Positions 52,961-60,891 of a stretch of 64,000 bases of DNA are shown here, piece by piece; position 1 is the first letter of the stretch, and each line of letters begins with the position of its first letter. A program made the translations under genes and the position numbers. The DNA is taken from NCBI GenBank assembly GCA_028285265.1, contig JANQPX010000049.1, positions 62,001-126,000 of the forward strand, read 5' to 3'. The notes beneath the pieces are model-generated. The model was given only the letters and a program-made list of their open reading frames with translations, did no database searches and was not told the origin of the DNA. Source of the stretch: Geminicoccaceae bacterium. Lineage in GTDB: Bacteria > Pseudomonadota > Alphaproteobacteria > Geminicoccales > Geminicoccaceae.

Positions 52961-53117
52961 CAGCTATGGTAGATAGGGTTCATTATGGGGTGATGATTGG
53001 AGAGCGGGAGTGCCCCTTCGTCACATAGGCCTCGCTGTGCTTGCTGCACTTATTTGGGGCGCGACCTTTCCGATTACGGCGGTGGCCCTAGACAGCACGC
53101 CGCCCATTTTCTTTGCC
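52826..53117. repeat. 290-bp duplication, copy B
   Basis: Partner of 51501-51790, in direct orientation, about 1.33 kb away. Here the EamA side is intact and the MBL side is broken, the reverse of copy A. The unit MBL-EamA was thus present twice, and opposite parts were lost. Confidence 0.85.
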
Positions 53118-53882
53118 TTCTTGCGATTTGCCGCCGCCTCCCTTTTTGTCATTGTTGTTCCGCGTCCTGCTGTGCCTTGGCAGACATTGATGATCACGGG
53201 CCTACTGCTGGGAGCCGGTCAGTATGGCTTTATGTTCGTGGCCATGGCAAACGGTTTGCCGGCAGGGATCGCATCCCTCCTAGTCCATACCCAGGCCTTT
53301 TTTACGATCGGGATCGCGATGCTGATATTTGGTGAGACCTTTCGGTTTCGCCAGGGTATCGCCATCATGCTTGCCATGGCCGGTCTAGCCTTGATGGTTC
53401 TCGATCAAGCTGAGAGTGGCGGTTTGCTGGCATTTGGGTTCATCTTGCTCGCCGCTCTTTGCGGCGCTGCCGGGAACAATATTCTGAAATCTCTTGGCCA
53501 CGTCGACATGCTTGGCGTTGCCGTTTGGATGAGTCTGGCTGCGCCTTTGCCGCTTCTGCTCTTATCACTCGTCTTCGAATCTCACGGTCCAATTCAGAGC
53601 CTCATCGGCAGTGTCAGCTGGGTGACGGTTGGTGCTGTCGCCTATTCGGCCATTCTAGCCACCGTTCTGGTCTTTGCGATCTGGGGACGGTTGCTCGCTA
53701 CCTACCCCGCAGCAAGTGTTGCCCCTTTCTTCCTACTCGTCCCCGTTTTCGGGATCGGTTTGTCAACACTGCTACTCGGCGAACTGCTGACCTTCGGACA
53801 GATCTGCGGCGCGATTCTGATCTTCATCGGCCTGACCATCGCGACTTGGCGTCTGCGAGCTGAGGCAGCAGCCATTCGGTAG
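53010..53882 (+). CDS. EamA/DMT-family transporter
   Basis: 290 residues with ten predicted helices in two EamA repeats: LAALIWGATFPITAVALDSTPPIFFAFLRF in the first and GNNILKSLGHVDMLGVAVWMSLAAPLPLLLL in the second. A GTG start at 53010 has GGAGAGCG nearby. DMT carriers export amino acids or metabolites such as O-acetylserine; the substrate is unknown. The first 37 codons have a decayed copy at 51683. Confidence 0.85.
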   Translation: MPLRHIGLAVLAALIWGATFPITAVALDSTPPIFFAFLRFAAASLFVIVVPRPAVPWQTLMITGLLLGAGQYGFMFVAMANGLPAGIASLLVHTQAFFTIGIAMLIFGETFRFRQGIAIMLAMAGLALMVLDQAESGGLLAFGFILLAALCGAAGNNILKSLGHVDMLGVAVWMSLAAPLPLLLLSLVFESHGPIQSLIGSVSWVTVGAVAYSAILATVLVFAIWGRLLATYPAASVAPFFLLVPVFGIGLSTLLLGELLTFGQICGAILIFIGLTIATWRLRAEAAAIR

Positions 53883-54168
53883 ATCTATGCTGACCTCACT
53901 GTCGTCCGGCAGGTTGGTAGATGTTCAGTTGAGGCATCATCGCACGCCTTCCTCGACGAGCTCCAAGCGACCATGCTAGATACGTTGCTGTCAGCAAAAC
54001 AGCACCTAAGCTAAGCGTACCCCATGCATGCTGGGTGGCCACCGGATTGAGCTTGGCCTACCGCGACGCGTTAACGCGCATTAGCGGGAGCTCTAGAAGC
54101 GCAAAGGCCAGATCGTATGTTCACATAGAGAAGCTCAATTCGTCGACTTGACCTGTAAAGAGGCAGTA

Positions 54169-55119
54169 GTGACCAGTCTTGCGCCTGTAACAAAATGCGA
54201 AGTCGAAGCTGCTTCCCGGCTTGTCAACGGCATTGTCTTGCATACACCGCTGGTGCCGTTTGGCGCTGCAAATGATCGTATTCTCCTCAAGCCTGAGATC
54301 CACCAACCCGCTGGTTGCTTCAAGATTCGCGGCGTCCTCAATGCTGTTTCCCGATTGGATCCGAAGACGCGTGCTCGTGGTCTCAGCACAGTAAGCGCAG
54401 GTAACATGGCAAAGGCGCTTGCCTGGGTCGGGCGCCATTTTGGTGTGCCTGCGCGTAGTCTTATGCCCGAAGGAGCGCCGGAGACGAAGAAGAGGGCAAT
54501 GCGAGCCTATGGTGGTACACCAATTCTCGTGAGTGTCGATGCGCTCTTCGGATTCCTAAAGGAGCAGCGTTGGGAAGACGAACCTTATGCCTTCATTCAT
54601 CCTTGGATCGACCGCGATGTTCAGATCGGGCACGGTACGATGGGATTGGAGATTCTAGCCGATTGCCCCGACGTCGCGTCCGTCTATCTCCCGGTTGGCG
54701 GTGGCGGCTTGTTGTGTGGCGTTGCAGGTGCTCTCAAGGTGCTGAAGCCGTCAATCCGGATCATTGCAGTCGAGCCGGAACAATGCTGTGCATTTCATGC
54801 TTCTCGGGTAGAAGGCCGGCCCGTTTCGGTTGCTTGCGACACCATGTGCGATGGAGTCGCTGTTCCCTACATGACGGAACAAGCTTTTCAGCTCCTCGAT
54901 CACCTCGTTGATGATACCGTTCTCGTCACGGAGCCTGAAGTTCATGCCGCTATTCGTCGGTTGGCGGTTGAAGGCCATCTCATCTCGGAGGGGGCCGGAG
55001 CTCTGGCTCTGGCCGCCGCAGCAAAGGTTTCGCCTGCAGAGCGTGGCCTAACGGTGTGTCCGGTCACGGGCGGCAGCATTGATAAAGAGAAACTTGTAGC
55101 AATCCTCTCTGAGGGATAG
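54169..55119 (+). CDS. PLP-dependent threonine/serine dehydratase-like enzyme
   Basis: 316 residues of the fold-type II PLP group. The lysine motif is CFKIRGVLNA, the substrate loop TVSAGNMAKALA, and the phosphate-binding glycine cluster PVGGGGLLCGVAGAL. The GTG at 54169 has AAAGAGG at 54157-54163; a TTG seven codons earlier is worse placed. The family includes threonine dehydratase, serine racemase and hydroxyaspartate dehydratase. There is no C-terminal regulatory domain, so it resembles the catabolic type. Confidence 0.85.
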   Translation: MTSLAPVTKCEVEAASRLVNGIVLHTPLVPFGAANDRILLKPEIHQPAGCFKIRGVLNAVSRLDPKTRARGLSTVSAGNMAKALAWVGRHFGVPARSLMPEGAPETKKRAMRAYGGTPILVSVDALFGFLKEQRWEDEPYAFIHPWIDRDVQIGHGTMGLEILADCPDVASVYLPVGGGGLLCGVAGALKVLKPSIRIIAVEPEQCCAFHASRVEGRPVSVACDTMCDGVAVPYMTEQAFQLLDHLVDDTVLVTEPEVHAAIRRLAVEGHLISEGAGALALAAAAKVSPAERGLTVCPVTGGSIDKEKLVAILSEG

Positions 55120-55500
55120 CCCCTGAACGATGACAGATAGCGCGTTCGATGATCGCCTTTTGTCAGGCAGTCGCAGTCTTCCATCGCCCAGTTCTGATCT
55201 CGCCGTTGTTCCCGAGGCAACAAAAAGAGCGTTTGTGGCGTTCAGCGGCTTGAACCGTCATCACACACAATAAAATCGGAGTGATCTAGGGCGAGATCGA
55301 CTCCACAAAGCTGCAATATTTCCATTAGCTCATCTTATCAAGTTGGCCTTGGCCGATTAGAAATGCGAGACAACTGCGATATGTGGCTCGAAAAATGGCA
55401 GATTCTTTGATCAGCGAGCGCATATCGACCGAGGGATCGGTGGTGAAAGGCCTTTCGTGGATATCCATCGATTGCCGACAACGAAGTTGGGATAATGACG
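55120..55500. other. Intergenic region, no gene seen
   Basis: About 380 bases between two genes on the same strand. It should hold the LysR promoter, but no clear box was found. GTTGGGA at 55487-55493 serves as ribosome-binding site for the next gene. Confidence 0.4.
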
Positions 55501-56424
55501 ATGCGCCAAGATTTGGACTGGGACACCTATCGCTATTTCATGACCGTTGTCGACAAGGGCAGTCTTTCTGCTGCGTCGCGTTTTCTTAGAGTCAGCCAGC
55601 CGACTGTTGGCAGGAAGCTTCGCAACATTGAGAGTAAGTTCGGCGTTCAATTGTTTCAGCGTGAGATCCACGGCTATTCTTTGACGGAGGCTGGAGAAGC
55701 TATCGTCGAGCTTTGCCGCGAGATGGCGGATAAAGCCGCTGATATCGAGCGTGCGATCGATGGTTTTGATCGAAGCAAGACCGGACAGGTGCGGATTGCG
55801 ACGGCGGTCGGGCTCGGCACCTATTGGTTAGCGCCACGGCTGCCGATGTTGAGGGCAGCTCATCCTTCCATCGAAGTTCAACTCATGGTCAGTACGTCCA
55901 TGGTCGATCTCATGCGTAAGGAAGCGGATGTGGCGTTGCGTATTGGCAATCCCGGTAGTGATGAGCTGGTCGGACGCAAGGTTGGCGCTGTCGGGTTCGG
56001 AATTTACGGTGCGGACAGCTATCTAGACCAGCATGGTGAACCGGGCACGCTTGAGGAGCTGTGTGAACACACGATCATCGAATCCAGCGGGAGCCTTGCC
56101 GAGCTGCCACAGGCCCGCCGGTTCCGCGAGGTAGCAAAGGGGGCTAAGATTGGGCTTCAGTGCGACAATCTTCCGATGCAGGTCGCTGCGGCCTGTGCCG
56201 GCGGTGGCTTGATTGCGCTCCCGCATTATGTCGCGAAGGCCATGCCCAGTCTGAGGCGCGTGGTCGCCGCATTTGATCTGGCCCTCGATCTTTGGCTCTT
56301 GACCCACCGTGATCTTAAGTCGATTGCGCGCGTTCGAACCGTCCTCGACTTCGTCACCAAAGAGACCCGCAGAGGCCAGCTCGGCCAGGATGCTCACCCT
56401 CCGCTTCGGGTTTGTGCCGCCTAG
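55501..56424 (+). CDS. LysR-family transcriptional regulator
   Basis: 307 residues. The helix-turn-helix reads YRYFMTVVDKGSLSAASRFLRVSQPTVGRKLRNIESKFGVQLFQREIHGYSLTEAGE. The effector domain starts TGQVRIATAVGLGTYWLAPRLPMLRAAHPSIEV. The ATG at 55501 is better spaced from GTTGGGA than the ATG at 55495. It resembles the LysR at 25557, including REIHGYSLTEAG versus RRTHGYDLTDAG. Its target is unclear: the preceding dehydratase gene is on the same strand and 380 bases away. Confidence 0.88.
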   Translation: MRQDLDWDTYRYFMTVVDKGSLSAASRFLRVSQPTVGRKLRNIESKFGVQLFQREIHGYSLTEAGEAIVELCREMADKAADIERAIDGFDRSKTGQVRIATAVGLGTYWLAPRLPMLRAAHPSIEVQLMVSTSMVDLMRKEADVALRIGNPGSDELVGRKVGAVGFGIYGADSYLDQHGEPGTLEELCEHTIIESSGSLAELPQARRFREVAKGAKIGLQCDNLPMQVAAACAGGGLIALPHYVAKAMPSLRRVVAAFDLALDLWLLTHRDLKSIARVRTVLDFVTKETRRGQLGQDAHPPLRVCAA

Positions 56425-56515
56425 GTGCATGGCCACAGTATTGACGTTGCGTAGCTGACAGTTCCGCTCGAACGGTTGCCGCCGGACGTTCCCATGGTTG
56501 GGAGTCCCGACAAGG

Positions 56516-56707
56516 TTACAAGATCCATTTGAGCAGTTCGGCGACATCGGTGGGTGGTCGCAGATGCCAGACGACGAAGGCCAGAAACAGGATCCACGTG
56601 ACAAAAAGTACGGGGGCCGTCAGGACGAGGACTCCGGCGAGGACGAGCTTGGCTTTGCCGGTGACGACATGACCTGTTGTAGGGGGCTTCCGTCGGGTAT
56701 CTGACAT
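56516..56707 (-). CDS. Small membrane protein in the secretion operon
   Basis: 63 residues: a basic Ser/Thr/Lys-rich start (MSDTRRKPPTTGHVVTGKAK), then one long hydrophobic helix (LVLAGVLVLTAPVLFVTWIL and onwards) and a short tail (RPPTDVAELLKWIL). The ATG at 56707 lies one base after the TolC-like stop, so it is the second gene of that transcript. It could be an accessory part of the type I secretion machine. No family is recognised. Confidence 0.65.
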   Translation of the reverse strand: MSDTRRKPPTTGHVVTGKAKLVLAGVLVLTAPVLFVTWILFLAFVVWHLRPPTDVAELLKWIL

Positions 56708-56708
56708 G

Positions 56709-58112
56709 TCAATCCCCAAGCCCAAAGGCGCGGTTGCGTGTGCGTCGGTAGTGCGTCTCGTCATTGTAAGGATCGACCTCCAACGCCAAAGCGGTCGCCC
56801 TCAGCCTTCCGACGGCCGCTTGCAGCTGATAGCTAGCGACCACTTCATCGCCCTTGGCACCGACCAGGTCGACTTCGGCCTGAAAGAGATCATTTTCCTG
56901 ATCGAGGACGTCGAGCACTGTTCGCTGACCTACTTCGGCTTCGCGCCGCGTACCCTCCAGGGCGATTGTCGCGGCGCGCACCTGCTCTTGGATTGAGGCC
57001 ATGGTCGATCGCGCGGTCACGAGCGCCTGCCAGGCGCTCGTGACGCCTTCGCGCACGTCACGCCTTGCGGCATCGAGGTCCGCCAGGCGCTGCTGGGCAA
57101 TTCGCTTATTCTGACGGACAGCAGCATAGTTGCCACCACCTTGATAAAGTGGCACGCGCAGGCGAAGAGCCAAAGACGCCGTACTCTGGCGGTCGATCGT
57201 GAGGGACGGTTCCTCTACATGGCTGAGCGTGCCTTCCAGATCGAGGCTCGGCAGGAGGGCTGCTTTCGCGATTCTGATGTCGTCGCGCGACGCTTTCAGA
57301 TTGGCCTCGGCCAAATGAATGTTGGGATTGGCGGCTTCGGCGCTTCGTTGCGCCTCATCCTCGTCCGTCGGTAATGATCGCAGCGGTTCGGGCTCGATCA
57401 GTGATTCGGGCTCCAAGGTGATGAGGCTTCGAAAGGTTGCCTCGGCGGCGCGAATGGTGCCTTCTGCTTCGATCCGACTAGCGGTGGCTCCAGCGACCCG
57501 GGCCTCGGCCTGGGCGATGTCAGTCCTTGTGACTTCACCGACTGCGAAACGATCTCTGGTGGCCACCAGCTGCATTTTCAGCCTAGCTTCGTTCTGTTTG
57601 GCCAGCTCCAGGATCGCTTTACTTGTGAATAGGTCGACATAGGCCGACGCTGTTGCGGTCAGCACATCCTGCTCAATAGCTGCGAGCCGGGCGCGCTCGG
57701 CGCGTACCAGCCATTCTGCACGGCCGATATTCACGGTGGTCTCGCCACCCTGATACAGGTTCTGGCTGAGCGTAAGAGCGATCGAGCTGGTGTTGAGACC
57801 TCCGTTGCCGAGGCCGTTGTCGACGCGGCTGACACCGGTTTCGGCTTCGACATCCACGCTCGGGCGCCAGCCGGCGAGGGCCTGGGGCAGGAGTTCGTTG
57901 GTTGCCTCAAGTGCCGAGCGCTGTGCGGTGAGAGCAGGGTTGGAGAGATAGGCAGATGCCATTGCCTCACTTAGTGATTGCGCCGACGCCGCACCCGATA
58001 TCATCAGTCCGGCAAGAACTATCGCAGTGGCTTTGCCGGAGGCTCCGTAGCTCGTTTCATCGTGAGTTATGGCATTGATAATTGTCGTCTTTAAATAATT
58101 GCGTCGGCTCAT
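56709..58112 (-). CDS. TolC-family outer-membrane channel (type I secretion)
   Basis: 467 residues. A long signal region (about 1-46, ending SGAASAQ) is followed by SLSEAMASAYLSNPALTAQRSALEATNELLPQALAGWRPSV, the usual TolC start. The two structural repeats follow (QNLYQGGETTVNIGRAEWLVRAERARLAA and LRVPLYQGGGNYAAVRQNKRIAQQRLAD). The end is RTVLDVLDQENDLFQAEVDLVGAKGDEVVASYQLQAAVGRL. It forms the outer-membrane exit duct for the RTX protein, working with the ABC exporter and HlyD adaptor encoded downstream on the other strand. The ATG at 58112 has GGGAG upstream. Confidence 0.88.
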   Translation of the reverse strand: MSRRNYLKTTIINAITHDETSYGASGKATAIVLAGLMISGAASAQSLSEAMASAYLSNPALTAQRSALEATNELLPQALAGWRPSVDVEAETGVSRVDNGLGNGGLNTSSIALTLSQNLYQGGETTVNIGRAEWLVRAERARLAAIEQDVLTATASAYVDLFTSKAILELAKQNEARLKMQLVATRDRFAVGEVTRTDIAQAEARVAGATASRIEAEGTIRAAEATFRSLITLEPESLIEPEPLRSLPTDEDEAQRSAEAANPNIHLAEANLKASRDDIRIAKAALLPSLDLEGTLSHVEEPSLTIDRQSTASLALRLRVPLYQGGGNYAAVRQNKRIAQQRLADLDAARRDVREGVTSAWQALVTARSTMASIQEQVRAATIALEGTRREAEVGQRTVLDVLDQENDLFQAEVDLVGAKGDEVVASYQLQAAVGRLRATALALEVDPYNDETHYRRTRNRAFGLGD

Positions 58113-58177
58113 CGTTCCACTCCCAGTCAAACGTCTTGAATGACGCGTTAGTGAGTGATCAACGCCAGTCGAATAAC

Positions 58178-58193
58178 TGTGACCAATGTCACA
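58178..58193. promoter_or_regulatory. CRP-consensus palindrome in the divergent secretion promoter
   Basis: TGTGACCAATGTCACA fits TGTGA-N6-TCACA, the CRP/FNR-type consensus, exactly. It lies in the 241-base gap between the TolC-like gene (minus) and the RTX gene (plus), 65 bases from the former and 160 from the latter. This suggests control of both arms by a CRP-like protein, though alphaproteobacterial members differ in detail. Confidence 0.6.
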
Positions 58194-58353
58194 ACATCTA
58201 TGAATAGCCCCCTAAGGATTTGGCTAATCGACAATAAACGCCTGTTCTCGTCGAATGCTGATGGCGTTGATCACCTCGGATCGTTCGGGTGACGGCGTCA
58301 GCCCAGGCCGCCCTGGCGGCCCGAAAGTCTCGCATTCAACGGAGATAAGAGAA

Positions 58354-60825
58354 ATGACACGCAACAACGAAAGGATGGCCTCGAACGATGGGTTCTCCCT
58401 GGTCGTCGAGGGTGGCCCATTCGCCGACCTCAGCGATCAGAACCCTTCGCCTGAGGCACTCTTGGAGGTGCTGCGCAATGAGGGCGCCTACCTCAATGTT
58501 CACACCACGACGTTCCCCGGCGGTGAGATCCGCGGGCAGTTCGTGCTCGATCCCTCGACAGCCGAGCAGCCGATCCAACGCTTCGTCGCCAAGCTTGATG
58601 GCGAGCAGGAAGTTGTCCCCGAGGGAGCGCCTGCGGTCGACACTGAGGCAAATGGTGTTGCCGTGCTCATCGTCGACACCACCAACAATACCTATGATCT
58701 CAATCTAAACGCTGAGAACCTGGACCCGGAAACGCTTTTGGATGTCGGCGGTAGCCCCGTTCACGTTCATCTGGCGCCGGCGGGTCAAAATGGCCCGATC
58801 GCACTCAATTCCGGCATCGACAGCGCTGAGGGGCCCGTAGCGGCCGCAGTCGACGATCTTCATATCGACGGCGGTGACGGCGACGACATTATCAATGGCG
58901 GCGTCGGGGACGATGAACTCTCCGGCGGTGCGGGCAATGATACGATTGCTGGTGGTGCTGGCAACGATAGCCTTTCTGGCGGTGGCGGCGCTGACAACAT
59001 CTTCGGTGGTTCGGGCAACGACACCATTCAGGGTGGCGGCGGGCAGGACATCCTGGATGGCGGCGAGGGTATCGACACCAACGACTTTAGCGACATCGGC
59101 GCACCTGTGGTCGCATCGCTGGGCTCGGGTCTCGCCAGTTACCAGACCGGCAGCGGCACCACCATCGTTGAGCAGATGGCCAATTTCGAGAACCTGACAG
59201 GCACCGCTCAGGGTGATCAGCTCAGCGGCGACGCCAATGCTAATGTTCTCGATGGCAATGATGGCGACGACCTTCTGGCTGGTGGCGGTGGTGCTGACAC
59301 CTTGATCGGCGGGAGCGGTAACGACACGCTTCAGGGTGGTGGCGGCAGCGACAGCCTGGATGGTGGCCACGGCATCGATACTGCGGATTTCTCCGACATC
59401 GGCGCGTCCGTTCATGCCAATCTCCGGGAAGGCAGCGCCACGTATGATGCCCCCAATGGCAACCAGGTTGCCGATAGCCTCCGGAGCATCGAGAATCTAA
59501 CTGGCTCCGAGAACGACGACACCTTGATTGGTGACCGCCGCGACAATCTCCTTGCCGGCACTGCAGGCAACGATCACATCCAGGGTGGACGTGGCAACGA
59601 TATCATTCGTGGCGACGAGATCGGTGACGGCACCGCGATCACGGTCACGGTCGAGAACCTGCTCGGAGAGGGCGGCACCTTCCAGACCCCTGTCTGGTTC
59701 GGCTTCCATGACGGGGCCAACTTCGATCTGTTCGACACGGGTTCCGCTGCAAGCCAAGGTCTCGAGCGCCTCGCTGAGGACGGTACCGTGCAGCCGATTT
59801 CGGCGGAGTTCGTAGCCCAGGCAGGCGCCGGCGGCGTCGATGCGACCGTGTTTGGCGCCGGGGGTGCAATCGCACCCGGCGAACGCGCACGCCAGACCAT
59901 CAACGTCACCGATGCACAGGGTCAGGGCTTCTTCACCTGGGCGACCATGGTGATCCCGTCCAACGATGCTTTCCTCTCGGTACCAGACAACCCGCTTGCC
60001 GATCCGATTTTTGATGCTGAGGGCAACTTCCTCGGGCCGATCGTGATCGAGCGCAGTGGTCGGGATGTGCTCGATGCCGGAACCGAGGTTAACAACGAAG
60101 AAGGCGCTGCCTTCCTCAACCAGACCGCCTTGAACCAGGGCACGGTCGAGAATGGTGTTGTTGGTAGCCATCCTGGGTTCAATGGTTCCAACGGCAATCC
60201 GGACGCTGGCCCTGTCAACATTCTGAGCGGCGACGCCCAGACCGCAGCCGGCACCACGATCGATCCTGCTGTGGCCGACTTCACCATCGACCCCGATCAG
60301 CCGATCTTCAGGATCACCATCGACCAGCTCACGGTTGAAGGTGGTGACGATGTGCTCGAAGGCGGCCGGGGCAATGACATCATCGAAGGCGGCGGTGGCA
60401 ATGACCTGCTCGATGGTGGTCGCGGTCGAGACACGCTGGATGGCGGTCTCGGCAACGACACTCTACTGGGTGGCCGGGGCAGTGACGTCCTTGATGGTGG
60501 CGAGGGCGACGATGTCCTCAACGGCGGTCGGGGCCGCGACAGTCTCGCCGGCGGTGCTGGCAACGATGCGCTCGAAGGCGGTCGCGGTGCGGACACCTTC
60601 ATCTTTACCCGCGAAGGTGGCCACGACACGGTCTCCGATTTCGGTCGCGGCCGGGATCAACTCGATGTCAGCGCCTTTGGCTTCGAGGATGCCAATGCGG
60701 TGATCCATCAGGCGAGCCAACAGGGCAACGATGTCGTGATCGATCTCGACTCCGAGAGCGGCGACCGCATCACACTTGCGGGCGTCCGGTTGGAGGAACT
60801 CGACCAACGGGACTTCGTCATCTGA
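58354..60825 (+). CDS. RTX secreted protein with CHRD and spondin-N domains
   Basis: 823 residues from the ATG at 58354 (GGAG upstream), no classical signal peptide. Domains: CHRD-like C-terminal half (about 11-66, with YLNVHTTTFPGGEIRGQF); CHRD-like N-terminal half (about 74-155, LDGEQEVVPEGAPAVDTEANG to VHVHLAPAGQNGPI); RTX GGxGxDxU block (172-240); a further RTX block (about 296-345) with two DFSDIG modules (243-255 and 344-355); a short RTX stretch (390-420); spondin-N-like domain (about 428-660, VTVENLLGEGG, PVWFGFHDGANFDLFD, MVIPSNDAF); RTX block (663-745); and a C-terminal targeting part. RTX repeats bind calcium outside the cell. It should be an exported surface or matrix adhesin, carried by the exporter encoded next. 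Confidence 0.88.
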   Translation: MTRNNERMASNDGFSLVVEGGPFADLSDQNPSPEALLEVLRNEGAYLNVHTTTFPGGEIRGQFVLDPSTAEQPIQRFVAKLDGEQEVVPEGAPAVDTEANGVAVLIVDTTNNTYDLNLNAENLDPETLLDVGGSPVHVHLAPAGQNGPIALNSGIDSAEGPVAAAVDDLHIDGGDGDDIINGGVGDDELSGGAGNDTIAGGAGNDSLSGGGGADNIFGGSGNDTIQGGGGQDILDGGEGIDTNDFSDIGAPVVASLGSGLASYQTGSGTTIVEQMANFENLTGTAQGDQLSGDANANVLDGNDGDDLLAGGGGADTLIGGSGNDTLQGGGGSDSLDGGHGIDTADFSDIGASVHANLREGSATYDAPNGNQVADSLRSIENLTGSENDDTLIGDRRDNLLAGTAGNDHIQGGRGNDIIRGDEIGDGTAITVTVENLLGEGGTFQTPVWFGFHDGANFDLFDTGSAASQGLERLAEDGTVQPISAEFVAQAGAGGVDATVFGAGGAIAPGERARQTINVTDAQGQGFFTWATMVIPSNDAFLSVPDNPLADPIFDAEGNFLGPIVIERSGRDVLDAGTEVNNEEGAAFLNQTALNQGTVENGVVGSHPGFNGSNGNPDAGPVNILSGDAQTAAGTTIDPAVADFTIDPDQPIFRITIDQLTVEGGDDVLEGGRGNDIIEGGGGNDLLDGGRGRDTLDGGLGNDTLLGGRGSDVLDGGEGDDVLNGGRGRDSLAGGAGNDALEGGRGADTFIFTREGGHDTVSDFGRGRDQLDVSAFGFEDANAVIHQASQQGNDVVIDLDSESGDRITLAGVRLEELDQRDFVI
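58870..60590 (+). repeat. RTX nonapeptide-coding repeat blocks
   Basis: In-frame 27-bp repeats code for GGxGxDxUx (for example GGAGNDTIAGGAGNDSLSGG). They fall in blocks at about 58870-59070, 59240-59390, 59520-59610 and 60340-60590. The spondin-N-like domain separates the third and fourth blocks. Repeats stack into calcium-filled beta rolls. Confidence 0.85.
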
Positions 60826-60836
60826 CGCGTCCAAGC

Positions 60837-60862
60837 GGGAGCCCGGCCAAGGCCGGGCTCCC
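60837..60862 (+). promoter_or_regulatory. 12-bp perfect stem between the RTX gene and its exporter
   Basis: GGGAGCCCGGCC (60837-60848) pairs with GGCCGGGCTCCC (60851-60862) around AA. There is no T-run. It lies 12 bases after the RTX stop and 30 before the exporter start. It could stabilise the abundant RTX message or cut down read-through into the exporter genes. Confidence 0.6.
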
Positions 60863-60891
60863 ACCGTCAATTTCTGGGGAGCTCACGTCCG

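Noticed and set aside
58705..60171. Long open frames on the minus strand opposite the RTX gene
   Set aside because: They mirror the repeat-rich GGxGxDxU codons of the plus-strand gene; composition follows that periodicity and no family or ribosome-binding site is seen.
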